From positions 1 through 23,215 of the forward strand of contig JAZQFH010000001.1 of NCBI GenBank assembly GCA_045539425.1: DNA of 23,215 nucleotides, read 5' to 3'. The notes under the pieces are model-generated. The model worked only from the letters and a program-made list of their open reading frames with translations, had not been told where the DNA came from and searched no databases. Positions 14,111 through 22,397 of this stretch are shown here, one piece after another. The number at the start of each line of letters is the position of its first letter. Positions within the stretch are counted from its first letter, which is position 1. Source of the DNA: RUG14871 sp045539425. GTDB taxonomy: Bacteria > Bacillota_I > Bacilli_A > Erysipelotrichales > Erysipelotrichaceae. Position numbers and translations under genes: made by a program.

Positions 14111-16447
14111 CTACTGAATGCCTCTTTCATAAAGATTCCGGATGCCGGAAATCTCCCCTTTTCCTCTGAGGTAAAAGTCCAGTACTTCCTTCACTTCCCG
14201 TGCGCTCTCATCCAGAAACGTGAGACGCAGCGCCGCGGCTTTGAGACGTTCCGTATCCGGAACAGCCATCGGCTCCTTATGATAAATCGTCGCGATGCAG
14301 TTGTCGCAGTCCGTAACGATCGGGAAGTCCCCGAGTGCCCCTTTCAGATAATAGTTTTTCGTATTCCCTTTTTCCCTGCAGTACTGATGATTGGTCTTTT
14401 TGCCCACATAGTTGCCGATCGGGCACTGATGCGTTACCATCAGCGGCAGCTTCCCGTAGATCGGAATCTCCGCGTTCGAGACATCCGCCAGCCTGGAGAG
14501 TTCCTCATAGCTGTTCTCCATGGATACCGCAACGCTTCTGACTCCTTTTTTCTGCCAGAAGGAGAGGGAATAGCTGTTGATGATATTTGCCGTATAGTCC
14601 ACGTAGACTTCATCATTCTTGACGTCATGATAGTGTCCGAGTGAACTGATGAGGAATCCGTCGCAGCCCGCCTTACGGTAACAATCCAGTTCCTTCTGCG
14701 TTTTATCCATGACATACTGCCGGTAGATCCGCGGCAGTTTCACAACCAGTCTTTTTCCGCCCTCATGGGCCAGTGCAACGGCTTCTTCCAGATGATTCCT
14801 TAAGATCTCATTCATTTCAAAATAGATGACTTCCACTTCCGGATATTCCAGCACAGATGTAAACTGTGCCATATTCTTCACTTCCGCGTGATATGTTTTC
14901 TCTTTCGCATCTTTTTTGGCAACCTGCTCCAGTACCGGATATTTCTTTTCTCTTTTATAGGAGGAAATCATTTTCTCTTCCAGTGCCTCGCAGCCCTTCT
15001 TACGCAACGCATTTAAGGCTGCCTTATTTACAAAGAGATTTCCTTCCATCTTTACCTTGATATCATCCATGCGGAAGATGGTATCCCCGGTTTTACTCAG
15101 CTGTTCTCTGACGCCTGCCTCAGTGAGCGGCTGATTGAGTGCCGCCTGCGGGCTATCTCCCGTTACGCTGACACTTACGCCGTCGCACTCTAAAGACAGC
15201 TGCATCGGTTCGTTTTCCTTTAGGACAACGCTTCCACTGATTCCGTTTTTGCGCTTCGGTTCCAGTGTTTTCGATAAGAACTCACTGAGCTTTTTATCAT
15301 ACGTCAGAAAGACTTTCTGTCCCTTATGAATCGGTCCGTCCAGCTTAAAGGAAGTGATCTGATCTTTCCGGCTTTCCTTATTGATATAACAGCCGATGCC
15401 TTCCTCATTGGACGTCCAGATTTCAATGCCGTCCCCGTTGTTCAGATCTTCAAAGAAGCGGATGGAGACGATCTTATTGCGGAAGTCGTACTTTACGACT
15501 TCACCGACTTCCACACCCCAGTTGCGCGGATGTATGGTGCACATCATGTCGCTTCCGGAATGCGTTTTTAAGTAACCCGTGGAGAAATATCCGCGGTTAA
15601 AGAGTTTCTGCAGTGTTTTGATATCCTCCGGATCCACCCGGTAGTGTTCCCGGTCGGCATAGTAAAGATCAATATATTTCCGGTAGATCCTGCTGACCCC
15701 GGCCACATATTCCGGTGACTTCATGCGCCCTTCGATCTTTAAGGATGCCACTCCGGTATCCAAGAGTTCCGGCAGGTATTCCAGCGTACAGATATCCTTG
15801 GTGGATAAGAGGTGTCCTTCCGTGATTTTCTCTTTTCCCCTATAGAGCTCATAGTTCATCCGGCAGTTCTGGGCACATTTCCCGCGGTTTCCCGAGCGGC
15901 TGCCCAGAACGGAGCTCATGTAGCACTGCCCGGAATAGGAAACGCAGAGCGCTCCGTGAATAAAGGTCTCAATGCGCAGCGGGGTATTCTCTGTGATATG
16001 GGCAATATCTAAGAGAGAGAGTTCCCGGCTTAATACCACCGTGGTTGCACCAAGCTCTTCAAACTCCTTCACGTCATTCAATGAGTTGGTCGTTAACTGC
16101 GTGGAGATATGGACATGGAAATCCGGCCAGTGCTTCCGGACGAGGGAGATCGCGCCCAGATCCTGCATGATCAGCCCGTCCACTCCCATGGCATATAACG
16201 AGTCGATAAAAGGAAGAAGCTCTTCAAACTCCTCATGTTTATATAACGTATTTACCGTGACGTACACTTTGACTTCGTATTTATGACAGTAGTCACATAC
16301 TTCATTCAGTTCCTTCTCGTCGAAGTTGTTGGCATAAGCCCGGGCATTGAACTGCCTTCCGCCGAGATAAACCGCATCGGCACCGTTCTGAACGGCTGCT
16401 CTGACGCAGTCAAAGTTTCCGCTTGGAGCTAATAATTCTGCTTTCAT
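14111..16447 (-). CDS. U32-family protein (RlhA-like, DUF3656 type)
   Basis: A 778-residue protein of the 'peptidase U32' family, whose studied members are RNA- or quinone-hydroxylating enzymes rather than proteases. RlhA in E. coli hydroxylates 23S rRNA C2501 and has the same long layout. The N-terminal barrel starts LLAPSGNFDCVRAAVQNGAD. The signature at 160-196 contains FIHGALC, SGQC, GKC and QNC, giving Cys168, 175, 191 and 195, the four ligands expected for an iron-sulfur cluster. A DUF3656-like insert occupies the middle, and a second barrel half ends with another Cys set (HQCPIGNY, DCDNC). GGAGGTG supports the start. The target RNA here is inference. Confidence 0.88.
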   Translation of the reverse strand: MKAELLAPSGNFDCVRAAVQNGADAVYLGGRQFNARAYANNFDEKELNEVCDYCHKYEVKVYVTVNTLYKHEEFEELLPFIDSLYAMGVDGLIMQDLGAISLVRKHWPDFHVHISTQLTTNSLNDVKEFEELGATTVVLSRELSLLDIAHITENTPLRIETFIHGALCVSYSGQCYMSSVLGSRSGNRGKCAQNCRMNYELYRGKEKITEGHLLSTKDICTLEYLPELLDTGVASLKIEGRMKSPEYVAGVSRIYRKYIDLYYADREHYRVDPEDIKTLQKLFNRGYFSTGYLKTHSGSDMMCTIHPRNWGVEVGEVVKYDFRNKIVSIRFFEDLNNGDGIEIWTSNEEGIGCYINKESRKDQITSFKLDGPIHKGQKVFLTYDKKLSEFLSKTLEPKRKNGISGSVVLKENEPMQLSLECDGVSVSVTGDSPQAALNQPLTEAGVREQLSKTGDTIFRMDDIKVKMEGNLFVNKAALNALRKKGCEALEEKMISSYKREKKYPVLEQVAKKDAKEKTYHAEVKNMAQFTSVLEYPEVEVIYFEMNEILRNHLEEAVALAHEGGKRLVVKLPRIYRQYVMDKTQKELDCYRKAGCDGFLISSLGHYHDVKNDEVYVDYTANIINSYSLSFWQKKGVRSVAVSMENSYEELSRLADVSNAEIPIYGKLPLMVTHQCPIGNYVGKKTNHQYCREKGNTKNYYLKGALGDFPIVTDCDNCIATIYHKEPMAVPDTERLKAAALRLTFLDESAREVKEVLDFYLRGKGEISGIRNLYERGIQ

Positions 16448-16505
16448 CGTATCACCACCTCCATTATATGCGATGTTTGACTTCTTTTTAAGAGCTTAAG
16501 GGAAA

Positions 16506-16539
16506 AAGAAAACAGGGAGCTGATTTCTCAGCTCCCTGT
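16506..16539 (-). terminator. intrinsic terminator after tpiA
   Basis: An 11-base-pair perfect stem (ACAGGGAGCTG with its complement, 6-base loop, 16512-16539), followed on the minus strand by TTTCTTTTTCCC. It ends the pgk-tpiA unit before the U32 gene. Confidence 0.9.
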
Positions 16540-16560
16540 CTAAGCTTTCTTTGGTTTTTC

Positions 16561-17304
16561 TTATTTCACTGCGTTGATGATTGCCGTGAAGGAATCGACC
16601 TTTAAGCTGGCACCGCCGATTAATGCACCGTCGATGTCTTCCATTGCCATGTAGTCCGCAATGTTTTCCGGTTTGACGCTTCCGCCGTACTGAATACGTA
16701 CTCTGTCAGCTGCGTCTTTACCGAAGTTTCTGCAGACTTCGTCACGGACGATCTTGCAAGTGTCTTCCGCGATTTCCTTGGTTGCGCTCTTGCCTGTGCC
16801 GATCGCCCAGATCGGTTCATAAGCGATGACCATATTGGCAACCTGTTCTGCATCCAGGCCGTCTAAACCGGCTTTGATCTGGCCTCTGACCCATTCTTCC
16901 GTCTTGCCGGCTTCGAATGTTTCAAGGCTTTCACCGCAGCACATGATCGGTGTGATACCGTTTGCGATTAAGGCTTTGACTTTCTTATTGACTGTTTCGT
17001 CTGTGTCGCCGAACATCTGTCTGCGTTCGCTGTGACCGACGATACACCATTTCAGACCGATTTCCTTTAACATCGGAATGCTGACTTCACCCGTATAGGC
17101 GCCGCTTTCCGCGAAGTGGCAGTTTTCTGCCGCAACGATCAGTTTGTTGGCATGTTTAATACTTTCGTTTAATGCCAGAAAGCTTGTCGCAACACCGAAA
17201 TCGGCATTGTCATGTAAAACCGGTTCAATGGCTGTAATGAAGTCCACTGCTTCCGCAATGGTCTTGTTCATTTTCCAGTTACCAACGATAATAGGTTTTC
17301 TCAT
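16561..17304 (-). CDS. tpiA: triosephosphate isomerase
   Basis: Interconverts dihydroxyacetone phosphate and glyceraldehyde-3-phosphate. The 247-residue length is standard, and all catalytic residues are present: Lys11 in GNWKMN, His91 in IVGHSERR (electrophile), and Glu163 in AYEPIWAIGTGK (base) followed by the flexible loop. The phosphate-binding YGGSVKPEN and GALIGGASL are near the C terminus. The start is two bases after the pgk stop, with GAGG about 11 bases upstream inside pgk, so the genes form one unit. A strong terminator follows. Confidence 0.98.
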   Translation of the reverse strand: MRKPIIVGNWKMNKTIAEAVDFITAIEPVLHDNADFGVATSFLALNESIKHANKLIVAAENCHFAESGAYTGEVSIPMLKEIGLKWCIVGHSERRQMFGDTDETVNKKVKALIANGITPIMCCGESLETFEAGKTEEWVRGQIKAGLDGLDAEQVANMVIAYEPIWAIGTGKSATKEIAEDTCKIVRDEVCRNFGKDAADRVRIQYGGSVKPENIADYMAMEDIDGALIGGASLKVDSFTAIINAVK

Positions 17305-17306
17305 GA

Positions 17307-18518
17307 TTATTTATCCTCGATTACGTCTACGCCCGGTAAACCGTTACCTTCTAAGAATTCCAGGGAAGCGCCGCCGCCAGTGGAGACATGGCTGACCTTG
17401 TCAGCGTAGCCCAGCTGTTTGATCGCTGCTGCGGAGTCGCCGCCGCCGATGATTGTAGTGCCTTCCGTTTCCGCTAATGCTTTCGCAACAGCGTTTGTTC
17501 CGGCTGCCAGTGTCGGGTTTTCAAAGACGCCCATCGGGCCGTTCCAGACAACTGTCTTGGCATTTCTGACTTCTTCCGCGAATAATTCAGCAGTCTTCGG
17601 ACCGATATCGAGGCCCTGTTTGTCTGCTGGAATATCCGTGACATATTCAACTTCCACCGGTGCATCGATCGGATCCGGGAAGTTTGCGCAGACTGCAGTA
17701 TCCACCGGCAGTAATAATTTCTTGCCGAGTTTTTCCGCTTTGTCCAGCATTTCCTTGCAGTAGTCGACTTTTTCGAGATCCACTAAAGACTGACCGACTT
17801 CCTTGCCCTGAGCCTTCATGAATGTGTAAGCCATACCGCCGCCGATGATCAGCGTGTCGCATTTTTCGAGTAAGTTGTTGATGACTTTTAATTTGTCCGC
17901 AACTTTGGCACCGCCTAAGATTCCGACGAATGGTCTGACCGGATTTTCAACAGCATCGCCTAAGAATTTCAGTTCTTTTTCAATTAAGAAACCGACTGCG
18001 CTTGGTAAGTATGTCGGGATACCGACTGTGGAAGCATGTGCTCTGTGGACGGATCCGAATGCATCGGAGACATATAAGTCACCTAAGGATGCCCAGTATT
18101 TGCCTAATGCTTCATCGTTCTTGCTTTCGCCCTTTTCATAACGGGTGTTCTGCATTAAGACGACATCGCCTTCCTTGCAGTTCGCAATGGCGTTTTCAAG
18201 TTCTTCGCCTCTGGTCGCATTTACGAAAGTGACCTTGGAATTCGGCAGGTATTCCTGTAATTTCTTGGCGACGATGGACATGTCGTTTTTCTTCTTGTCC
18301 GCTTCCGTCTTTTCCGGATCCTTGTGGTCCACTTTTCCTAAGTGAGAGAGTAACACTACTTTTGCCTTATGTTCAATTAAGTAGTTGATTGTCGGTAATG
18401 CGGCAACGATACGGTTGTCATCCGTAATGACATCTCCCTTGTGAGGAACGTTGAAGTCAACACGTACGATGACCTTCTTACCTTCAACATTTAAATCGGT
18501 AACGATTTTTTTAGACAT
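17307..18518 (-). CDS. pgk: phosphoglycerate kinase
   Basis: Makes ATP from 1,3-bisphosphoglycerate in glycolysis. The 403-residue product has VIVRVDFNVP near residue 20, the substrate-binding SHLGK with a short Lys-rich insert, DAFGSVHRAH, LGGAKVADK and the nucleotide-binding GGGDSAAAI and STGGGASLE near the end. The start at 18518 (MSKKIVTDLNVEGKKV) is chosen over a 31-codon upstream extension because AGGAGG stands 10 bases upstream, and the extension would cross the promoter region. It is transcribed with tpiA. No gapA or eno lies next to it in this window. Confidence 0.97.
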   Translation of the reverse strand: MSKKIVTDLNVEGKKVIVRVDFNVPHKGDVITDDNRIVAALPTINYLIEHKAKVVLLSHLGKVDHKDPEKTEADKKKNDMSIVAKKLQEYLPNSKVTFVNATRGEELENAIANCKEGDVVLMQNTRYEKGESKNDEALGKYWASLGDLYVSDAFGSVHRAHASTVGIPTYLPSAVGFLIEKELKFLGDAVENPVRPFVGILGGAKVADKLKVINNLLEKCDTLIIGGGMAYTFMKAQGKEVGQSLVDLEKVDYCKEMLDKAEKLGKKLLLPVDTAVCANFPDPIDAPVEVEYVTDIPADKQGLDIGPKTAELFAEEVRNAKTVVWNGPMGVFENPTLAAGTNAVAKALAETEGTTIIGGGDSAAAIKQLGYADKVSHVSTGGGASLEFLEGNGLPGVDVIEDK

Positions 18519-18548
18519 TTTAAAAAGTCCTCCTGTTTTTACACGATA

Positions 18549-18577
18549 ATTATACCATTTCACCTCTATGATGTGAA
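18549..18577 (-). promoter_or_regulatory. pgk-tpiA promoter
   Basis: Minus strand TTCACA, 17-base spacer, TATAAT, about 30 bases upstream of the pgk start. The -35 and spacer contain the inverted repeat TTCAC/GTGAA (18559-18577), a possible operator. Confidence 0.7.
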
Positions 18578-18590
18578 TAAAAGCGTCCAC

Positions 18591-18616
18591 GAAAAAACAT
18601 GCGTTTGGCATGTTTT
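18591..18616 (-). terminator. intrinsic terminator after fthC
   Basis: AAAACATGC pairs with GCATGTTTT around a 5-base loop (18594-18616), with TTTTTT on the minus strand. It overlaps the last bases of the gene and closes the yvcK-to-fthC operon. Confidence 0.8.
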
Positions 18617-19175
18617 ACTTCTCACATTTCCGTATTCCTGCTTCCGTGCAGAGATAGCCGACGGGCTCATCGTGCACCTCGGTTTCCAACTTGGAGCATA
18701 CCATCTTTTCAAAGCAGAAGCAGACGGTATTTCCCCGGAAATGATGCAGAAAGCGGTCGTAGTATCCGCCGCCGTGCCCGAGCCTCTCGCCTTTTTGATT
18801 GGCACTGAGACAGGGGACGATGATCAGATCGATCCCCTCTTTCAAAAGGGTATCTTCCGCTCTCAACGGTTCTTCGATCCCCATCGATGTCGTAATCAGA
18901 GGATCTTCTTCTTTATAGCGGACGGCTGCCATTTCCCCGTTTTCCAAACACTTCGGTACGGCAACGGTTTTGCCGGCTTTAAGTGCCTCTTTCAGGATCC
19001 TCCGGGTCGATGGTTCCTGCTTTGTATTCAGATAGAGAAAGATGCTTCGGGCATTCTGATAAAGCGGACTATCCAGAAATGCCTCTTCCATCCTTTGGGA
19101 AGCACTCTTTACGTATTCTTCGCTCAGCGCTTTCTGTTCGCTGCGCAACTCACGCCGCAATTCCCGCTTAGTCAT
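18615..19175 (-). CDS. 5-formyltetrahydrofolate cyclo-ligase
   Basis: Converts 5-formyl-THF to 5,10-methenyl-THF with ATP, returning a storage or inhibitory folate to one-carbon metabolism. The 186 residues match the family. The N terminus KRELRREL is the basic ATP-contact helix, FLYLNTKQEPST and VAVPKCLENGEM are the next blocks, and GERLGHGGGYYDRFL is the diagnostic nucleotide-binding motif. The start at 19175 overlaps the stop of the upstream GNAT gene by eight bases and has no strong ribosome binding site, so it probably depends on coupling. The gene is commonly called fthC, yqgN or ygfA. Confidence 0.93.
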   Translation of the reverse strand: MTKRELRRELRSEQKALSEEYVKSASQRMEEAFLDSPLYQNARSIFLYLNTKQEPSTRRILKEALKAGKTVAVPKCLENGEMAAVRYKEEDPLITTSMGIEEPLRAEDTLLKEGIDLIIVPCLSANQKGERLGHGGGYYDRFLHHFRGNTVCFCFEKMVCSKLETEVHDEPVGYLCTEAGIRKCEK

Positions 19176-20067
19176 GATAGAAGAGCGGTTTGGCGCTTCC
19201 TTCCGCAAGATCATTCACTGTCGTGTATCCGCTCTGTAACAGACGGTTTAAGAGGGAATAATCCATGATCTTTGCCCAGATATCCGTCTTCAGCTTCCCT
19301 ACGGCGGTCGGGATCATGCGGGAGATCTTCTCCAGAGGACTCACCGCAAACTCAATGGAACCCTTCAGGTTCAATAGATAGCTGATCAGTTTTAAAAAGG
19401 CCACCGAGTTCACATAGACGATCTCCTCGATGCGGATCGGATCATCGGATAAATCGTAAACGACATATCCTTCGCACTTGTGCTCCGCGGAATAGTATGC
19501 CAGCGTACGGTAATTCATGGCGTCGTTGTAGATGCGCTTGCTCTGATAGTATTTCAGATCACGGATTCCGTACCCTTCAAAATGGGAGGCATACTGCTCA
19601 TAGACATGCAACAGATCGATATCCTCGTAGGTGTCATAGATCATGCTGGTCGGGTAGACCGGTACCTGAGCACGGGAGATCGTATACTGCCTCTGGATGT
19701 ACAGCGGCTCAAAGCCCATTTTCTTATAGATCTCGTTTCCTTCCGGCCGCACAAAAACCAGCAGGTTGTTATAGGAAATCTCTTCCAGAATCTCCTGCAT
19801 CATGATGCGCTGATTCGCTTCCTCACGCATCAGGGCATTGCGGTAGGGATTCTTCAGAAAGACGGCACGGACCGGATATCCCTTCAGCATGATGTCGACT
19901 TTTTTCGCATAGATCGTTGCGGCAATCTCCCCGTTATCCTCCACCAGATACGTATCGAACGGATCGTATTCCTTCTCAAAGAAATAGTTCACGTAATCCT
20001 GCGGAAAGGAATTGGAGTAAAGGGTGTGAAGCGCATTGTAATCCTGCGTATCTGCCTTGCGAATCAT
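19168..20067 (-). CDS. GNAT-family protein, Eis-like (299 aa)
   Basis: Resembles the Eis-type tandem acetyltransferases but is shorter than the roughly 400 residues usual there. The first GNAT-like domain covers 1-130, with the strand LLVFVRPEGNEIYKKMGFEP (102-121) near its end as in Eis. The second part (about 135-240) looks like the second GNAT half, and the C terminus may be a reduced sterol-carrier-like domain. The acetyl-CoA loop is poor: where 'R-x-x-G-x-G/A' is expected there is KNPYRNALMREEANQ (72-86), without the glycines. So it may bind another ligand or be inactive. GGGAGGA upstream supports the start. Its stop overlaps fthC. Confidence 0.75.
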   Translation of the reverse strand: MIRKADTQDYNALHTLYSNSFPQDYVNYFFEKEYDPFDTYLVEDNGEIAATIYAKKVDIMLKGYPVRAVFLKNPYRNALMREEANQRIMMQEILEEISYNNLLVFVRPEGNEIYKKMGFEPLYIQRQYTISRAQVPVYPTSMIYDTYEDIDLLHVYEQYASHFEGYGIRDLKYYQSKRIYNDAMNYRTLAYYSAEHKCEGYVVYDLSDDPIRIEEIVYVNSVAFLKLISYLLNLKGSIEFAVSPLEKISRMIPTAVGKLKTDIWAKIMDYSLLNRLLQSGYTTVNDLAEGSAKPLFYHD

Positions 20068-20070
20068 GCG

Positions 20071-20262
20071 CTATTCCTCCCGTTCCGTATAGGAATCCCT
20101 GATGATGTTTTCCTGCTTTTTGCGCTCGTCCTGACGCTGTTTCAGAATGCTTAAAAGGAAGCAGACGAAGAGGATGGCAACCACCGCCAGGATCAGAGGC
20201 CAGGCGATTTTGATGATCATCCCCGCAATCAGTACCAGTAAGATCAGTAACAGAATATACAT
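20071..20262 (-). CDS. small membrane protein, 63 aa
   Basis: Two short hydrophobic helices (residues about 2-17 and 20-42) followed by a charged tail (KQRQDERKKQENIIRD). The family is not recognised. A very good ribosome binding site (AAAGGAG, 6 bases upstream), a start 11 bases after the whiA stop and a stop 3 bases before the next gene argue that it is real and part of the operon. Its function is unknown. Confidence 0.75.
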   Translation of the reverse strand: MYILLLILLVLIAGMIIKIAWPLILAVVAILFVCFLLSILKQRQDERKKQENIIRDSYTEREE

Positions 20263-20273
20263 AGGCTTCTCCT

Positions 20274-21218
20274 TTATGCGTTAAGCTGCTGCAGTTTTTC
20301 CGCCATCTCGTTCAGCTTGGCGAGACGGTGTTTCATACCGGACTTGCTGATGGGAGTTCCGGTATTGGTTTCATAGAGGGAACAAAGCTCCAACAGACTT
20401 GCCTCCGGGTTTTCCTTGCGGAGCCGGACGACTTCCTGCAGTTTGTAGTCGAGATGTTCGACGCGGTTGTTTTCTTCGAGGATCCGGATGCTTTCCAGCT
20501 GTTTCTTTCCGGCTTCCAGTGTTTTGACCTCATTGGCCAGCTCGCAGTTGTCAAGTCGCGTCAGTGAATTGATATAGTCCCGCTGAATGCGGACATCCTC
20601 GAAGTTCATCAGAGACTCATATGCCCCAATCAGCCTCAGAAAGTCTGAGATTTTTTCGGATGCCTTCAGATAGACCACATACTGGTTTCTCCGCTGGATC
20701 TGCTTCGCCGGCAGATTGAAGCGTAACATGAGCTGCTGGATATAATCCGCATGCGTGTTACGCAGTGTGGCAATCTCCAGGTGATAGCTGGTGATGGCCG
20801 GGGAATTCACCGAGCCGCTGGCCATGAATGCTCCCGCCAGATAGGCTCTGGCGCAACAGTCTTTCCTCACGATGCTTTTGAGCGGATGTTCCCGCAGTGT
20901 TCCTTCATTCAGAAGCGTCAGATCATCCAGGATCTCGCGCACGTTGGAGCGAACCTGGATCACGTAGATATTATTCTTTTTCAGATTCATTTTCTTGAGA
21001 ATGGAGAGTTCCATCCTCGGAGCGTAGCTTTCCTTTAAGAGCGTCCAGATCCGCTTGACAGTCGTCGCATTCTCCGTGCGGATCGTCAGATAGAGCCCCT
21101 GCGAGTTCAGCCCCAGCGAGCTGCAGAGCTGAATCAGAGCCGCCAGCTGCGCTTTCTGGCAGCACGGCTTCAGGATGTTCTGCCCGATCTCCGCCTTTAC
21201 ATCGGTTGTGAATGACAT
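20274..21218 (-). CDS. whiA: DNA-binding protein WhiA
   Basis: A 314-residue WhiA. The N-terminal two thirds have the LAGLIDADG homing-endonuclease-like fold without nuclease function (CCARAYLAGAFMASGSVNSP is the conserved block). The C-terminal helix-turn-helix contains PEASLLELCSLY and PISKSGMKHRLAKL. In actinobacteria WhiA activates sporulation and division genes; in Bacillus it affects chromosome segregation and division, mechanism unsettled. The start lies inside the end of yvcK (22-base overlap) with AGGAGA upstream, the standard arrangement in Firmicutes. Confidence 0.97.
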   Translation of the reverse strand: MSFTTDVKAEIGQNILKPCCQKAQLAALIQLCSSLGLNSQGLYLTIRTENATTVKRIWTLLKESYAPRMELSILKKMNLKKNNIYVIQVRSNVREILDDLTLLNEGTLREHPLKSIVRKDCCARAYLAGAFMASGSVNSPAITSYHLEIATLRNTHADYIQQLMLRFNLPAKQIQRRNQYVVYLKASEKISDFLRLIGAYESLMNFEDVRIQRDYINSLTRLDNCELANEVKTLEAGKKQLESIRILEENNRVEHLDYKLQEVVRLRKENPEASLLELCSLYETNTGTPISKSGMKHRLAKLNEMAEKLQQLNA

Positions 21219-22165
21219 GTTTCTTCTCCTATCAGCCGCTCAATGACCCGGCGTATTTTATCCGGATCATGCCGTATGAGTCCGTTCTCAAAGCTGAGCA
21301 GGCTGGCATTTACGATTCTGTAACGGTGTGTCTTCTGTTTCATGAAAACCGGGTAGGCATATTCGCTCTCATAGCGCATTAAGGCATCGTGCGGCATGGC
21401 ATCCTTTGCCCTCACCACTGTATCCAGCTGTCCCTGAAGATGTTTTTCAATGGCTTTCACGTGGTCTTCCAGGGAGTATCCGTCTGTCTCCCCGTGCTGC
21501 GTCATCGCATTGCAGAGATAGATTTTCCGGGCACTTGACGCATTGATGGCATCCCGTAATTGCGGAATGATGAGGTTCGGAATGATGGAAGTATACAGGG
21601 AGCCGATCCCGAAGATGATGATATCCGCCTTCCGGATGGCTTTGATGGCGCTTTTGGTCGCCGTCACTTTCTCCTGATAAAAAATCTCCTCGATATTGTT
21701 GAAGTACTTCGGGATATTGCTTTCACCGCTGACGATCGTATCGTCATCCATCCGGGCGCAAAGTGTCACGATCTGGGTCGTTGAGGGAATGACATCCCCT
21801 TTTACCCTTAATACCTTGCCCAGCTGATGGATCGCGGTCATGATATCGCCGCTTTTCTGCACCAGTGCCGTCAACATCAGATTTCCCAGATTATGCCCGC
21901 CGATATCTTCGTTGTTTTCCGAATTAAAGCGGTAATCCATCAGTGTCGTCAGAAGCGTCTCTTCCTCGCTTAAGGCAATCATAACGTTCCGGATATCTCC
22001 GACAGCCGGAATATGCATGTATTTTCTCAGCCTGCCGGTACTGCCGCCGTCATCCGCAACGGTGACGATGGTGGAAAGATGCACGTCTTTCAGCTGTTTC
22101 AGTCCGCGCAGGATCACCGACTGACCATGTCCTCCGCCGATGACTACCACATTCATTTTTTTCAT
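21197..22165 (-). CDS. yvcK: gluconeogenesis/cell-wall regulator YvcK (GlmR), CofD-like
   Basis: A 322-residue protein of the CofD/YvcK fold that binds UDP-GlcNAc and steers carbon to peptidoglycan precursors, with a known role on gluconeogenic carbon sources. Motifs are VVVIGGGHGQS at the N terminus, ADDGGSTGRLR, GDIRN, GHNLGNL and IFGIGSLYTSIIPNL. The start is placed at the ATG at 22165, which has AGGTG six bases upstream; an in-frame GTG at 22174 is less likely, because it is part of that ribosome binding site. It is first in an operon with whiA. The usual upstream partner rapZ (yvcJ) is absent; a divergent gene lies there instead. Confidence 0.95.
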   Translation of the reverse strand: MKKMNVVVIGGGHGQSVILRGLKQLKDVHLSTIVTVADDGGSTGRLRKYMHIPAVGDIRNVMIALSEEETLLTTLMDYRFNSENNEDIGGHNLGNLMLTALVQKSGDIMTAIHQLGKVLRVKGDVIPSTTQIVTLCARMDDDTIVSGESNIPKYFNNIEEIFYQEKVTATKSAIKAIRKADIIIFGIGSLYTSIIPNLIIPQLRDAINASSARKIYLCNAMTQHGETDGYSLEDHVKAIEKHLQGQLDTVVRAKDAMPHDALMRYESEYAYPVFMKQKTHRYRIVNASLLSFENGLIRHDPDKIRRVIERLIGEETCHSQPM

Positions 22166-22182
22166 AAACTTCACCTGTAAAA

Positions 22183-22211
22183 ATTATACCACGCTGACGG
22201 GTGGGTCACAA
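22183..22211 (-). promoter_or_regulatory. yvcK operon promoter
   Basis: Minus strand TTGTGA, 17-base spacer, TATAAT. Transcription would start near 22176, only about 11 bases before the start codon, so the leader contains just the ribosome binding site. Confidence 0.6.
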
Positions 22212-22275
22212 TATTGAATCAAAAATCCACTCTCATTCATTTCATTCATACTTTTTCTATGTTATTTTTTAATTG

Positions 22276-22342
22276 TGGATCATCACCTCCTGAGGTGAAA
22301 AAACTACCTGCCTATCACCGGTTTTTACAGGATCCATTTCCC
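22276..22342 (+). ncRNA. candidate structured leader or small RNA (unnamed)
   Basis: Plus-strand sequence with nested complementarity: TGGATC (22276-22281) can pair with GATCCA (22331-22336), enclosing the hairpin TCACCTC/GAGGTGA (22283-22298) and a weaker CCTG/CAGG pair (near 22308-22331). It is followed by an intrinsic terminator although no plus-strand gene lies upstream. A possible promoter is TTCATA (22245-22250), 17 bases, TTTAAT (22268-22273). This looks like an attenuated leader for the gene at 22431 or a free small RNA. I match it to no known riboswitch. Confidence 0.35.
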
Positions 22343-22367
22343 GCCATCCAAAGCCGATGGCTTTTTT
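22343..22367 (+). terminator. intrinsic terminator upstream of the membrane protein gene
   Basis: GCCATC pairs with GATGGC around a 7-base loop, followed by TTTTTT. An alternative hairpin is AAAGCC/GGCTTT. It points toward the gene at 22431 and has no upstream plus-strand gene to serve. Confidence 0.65.
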
Positions 22368-22391
22368 CTACTCCTGACCTTCATTTCATAT

Positions 22392-22397
22392 TATAAT
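22392..22397 (+). promoter_or_regulatory. candidate -10 box for the gene at 22431
   Basis: Perfect TATAAT, 33 bases upstream of the preferred start codon. No good -35 box. It lies past the terminator, so it could give terminator-independent expression. Confidence 0.4.

Noticed and set aside
18573..19268. Long plus-strand open frame (231 codons)
   Set aside because: Lies wholly antisense to fthC and the end of the GNAT gene, both of which show clear family motifs; no ribosome binding site.
19480..20154. Long plus-strand open frame (224 codons)
   Set aside because: Antisense shadow of the Eis-like GNAT gene; no start signal and no recognisable protein.
22283..22310. preQ1-I riboswitch, suggested by AAAAAACTA after a hairpin
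   Set aside because: The hairpin loop has only two bases, too short for the preQ1-I aptamer, and the downstream gene is not a queuosine gene.
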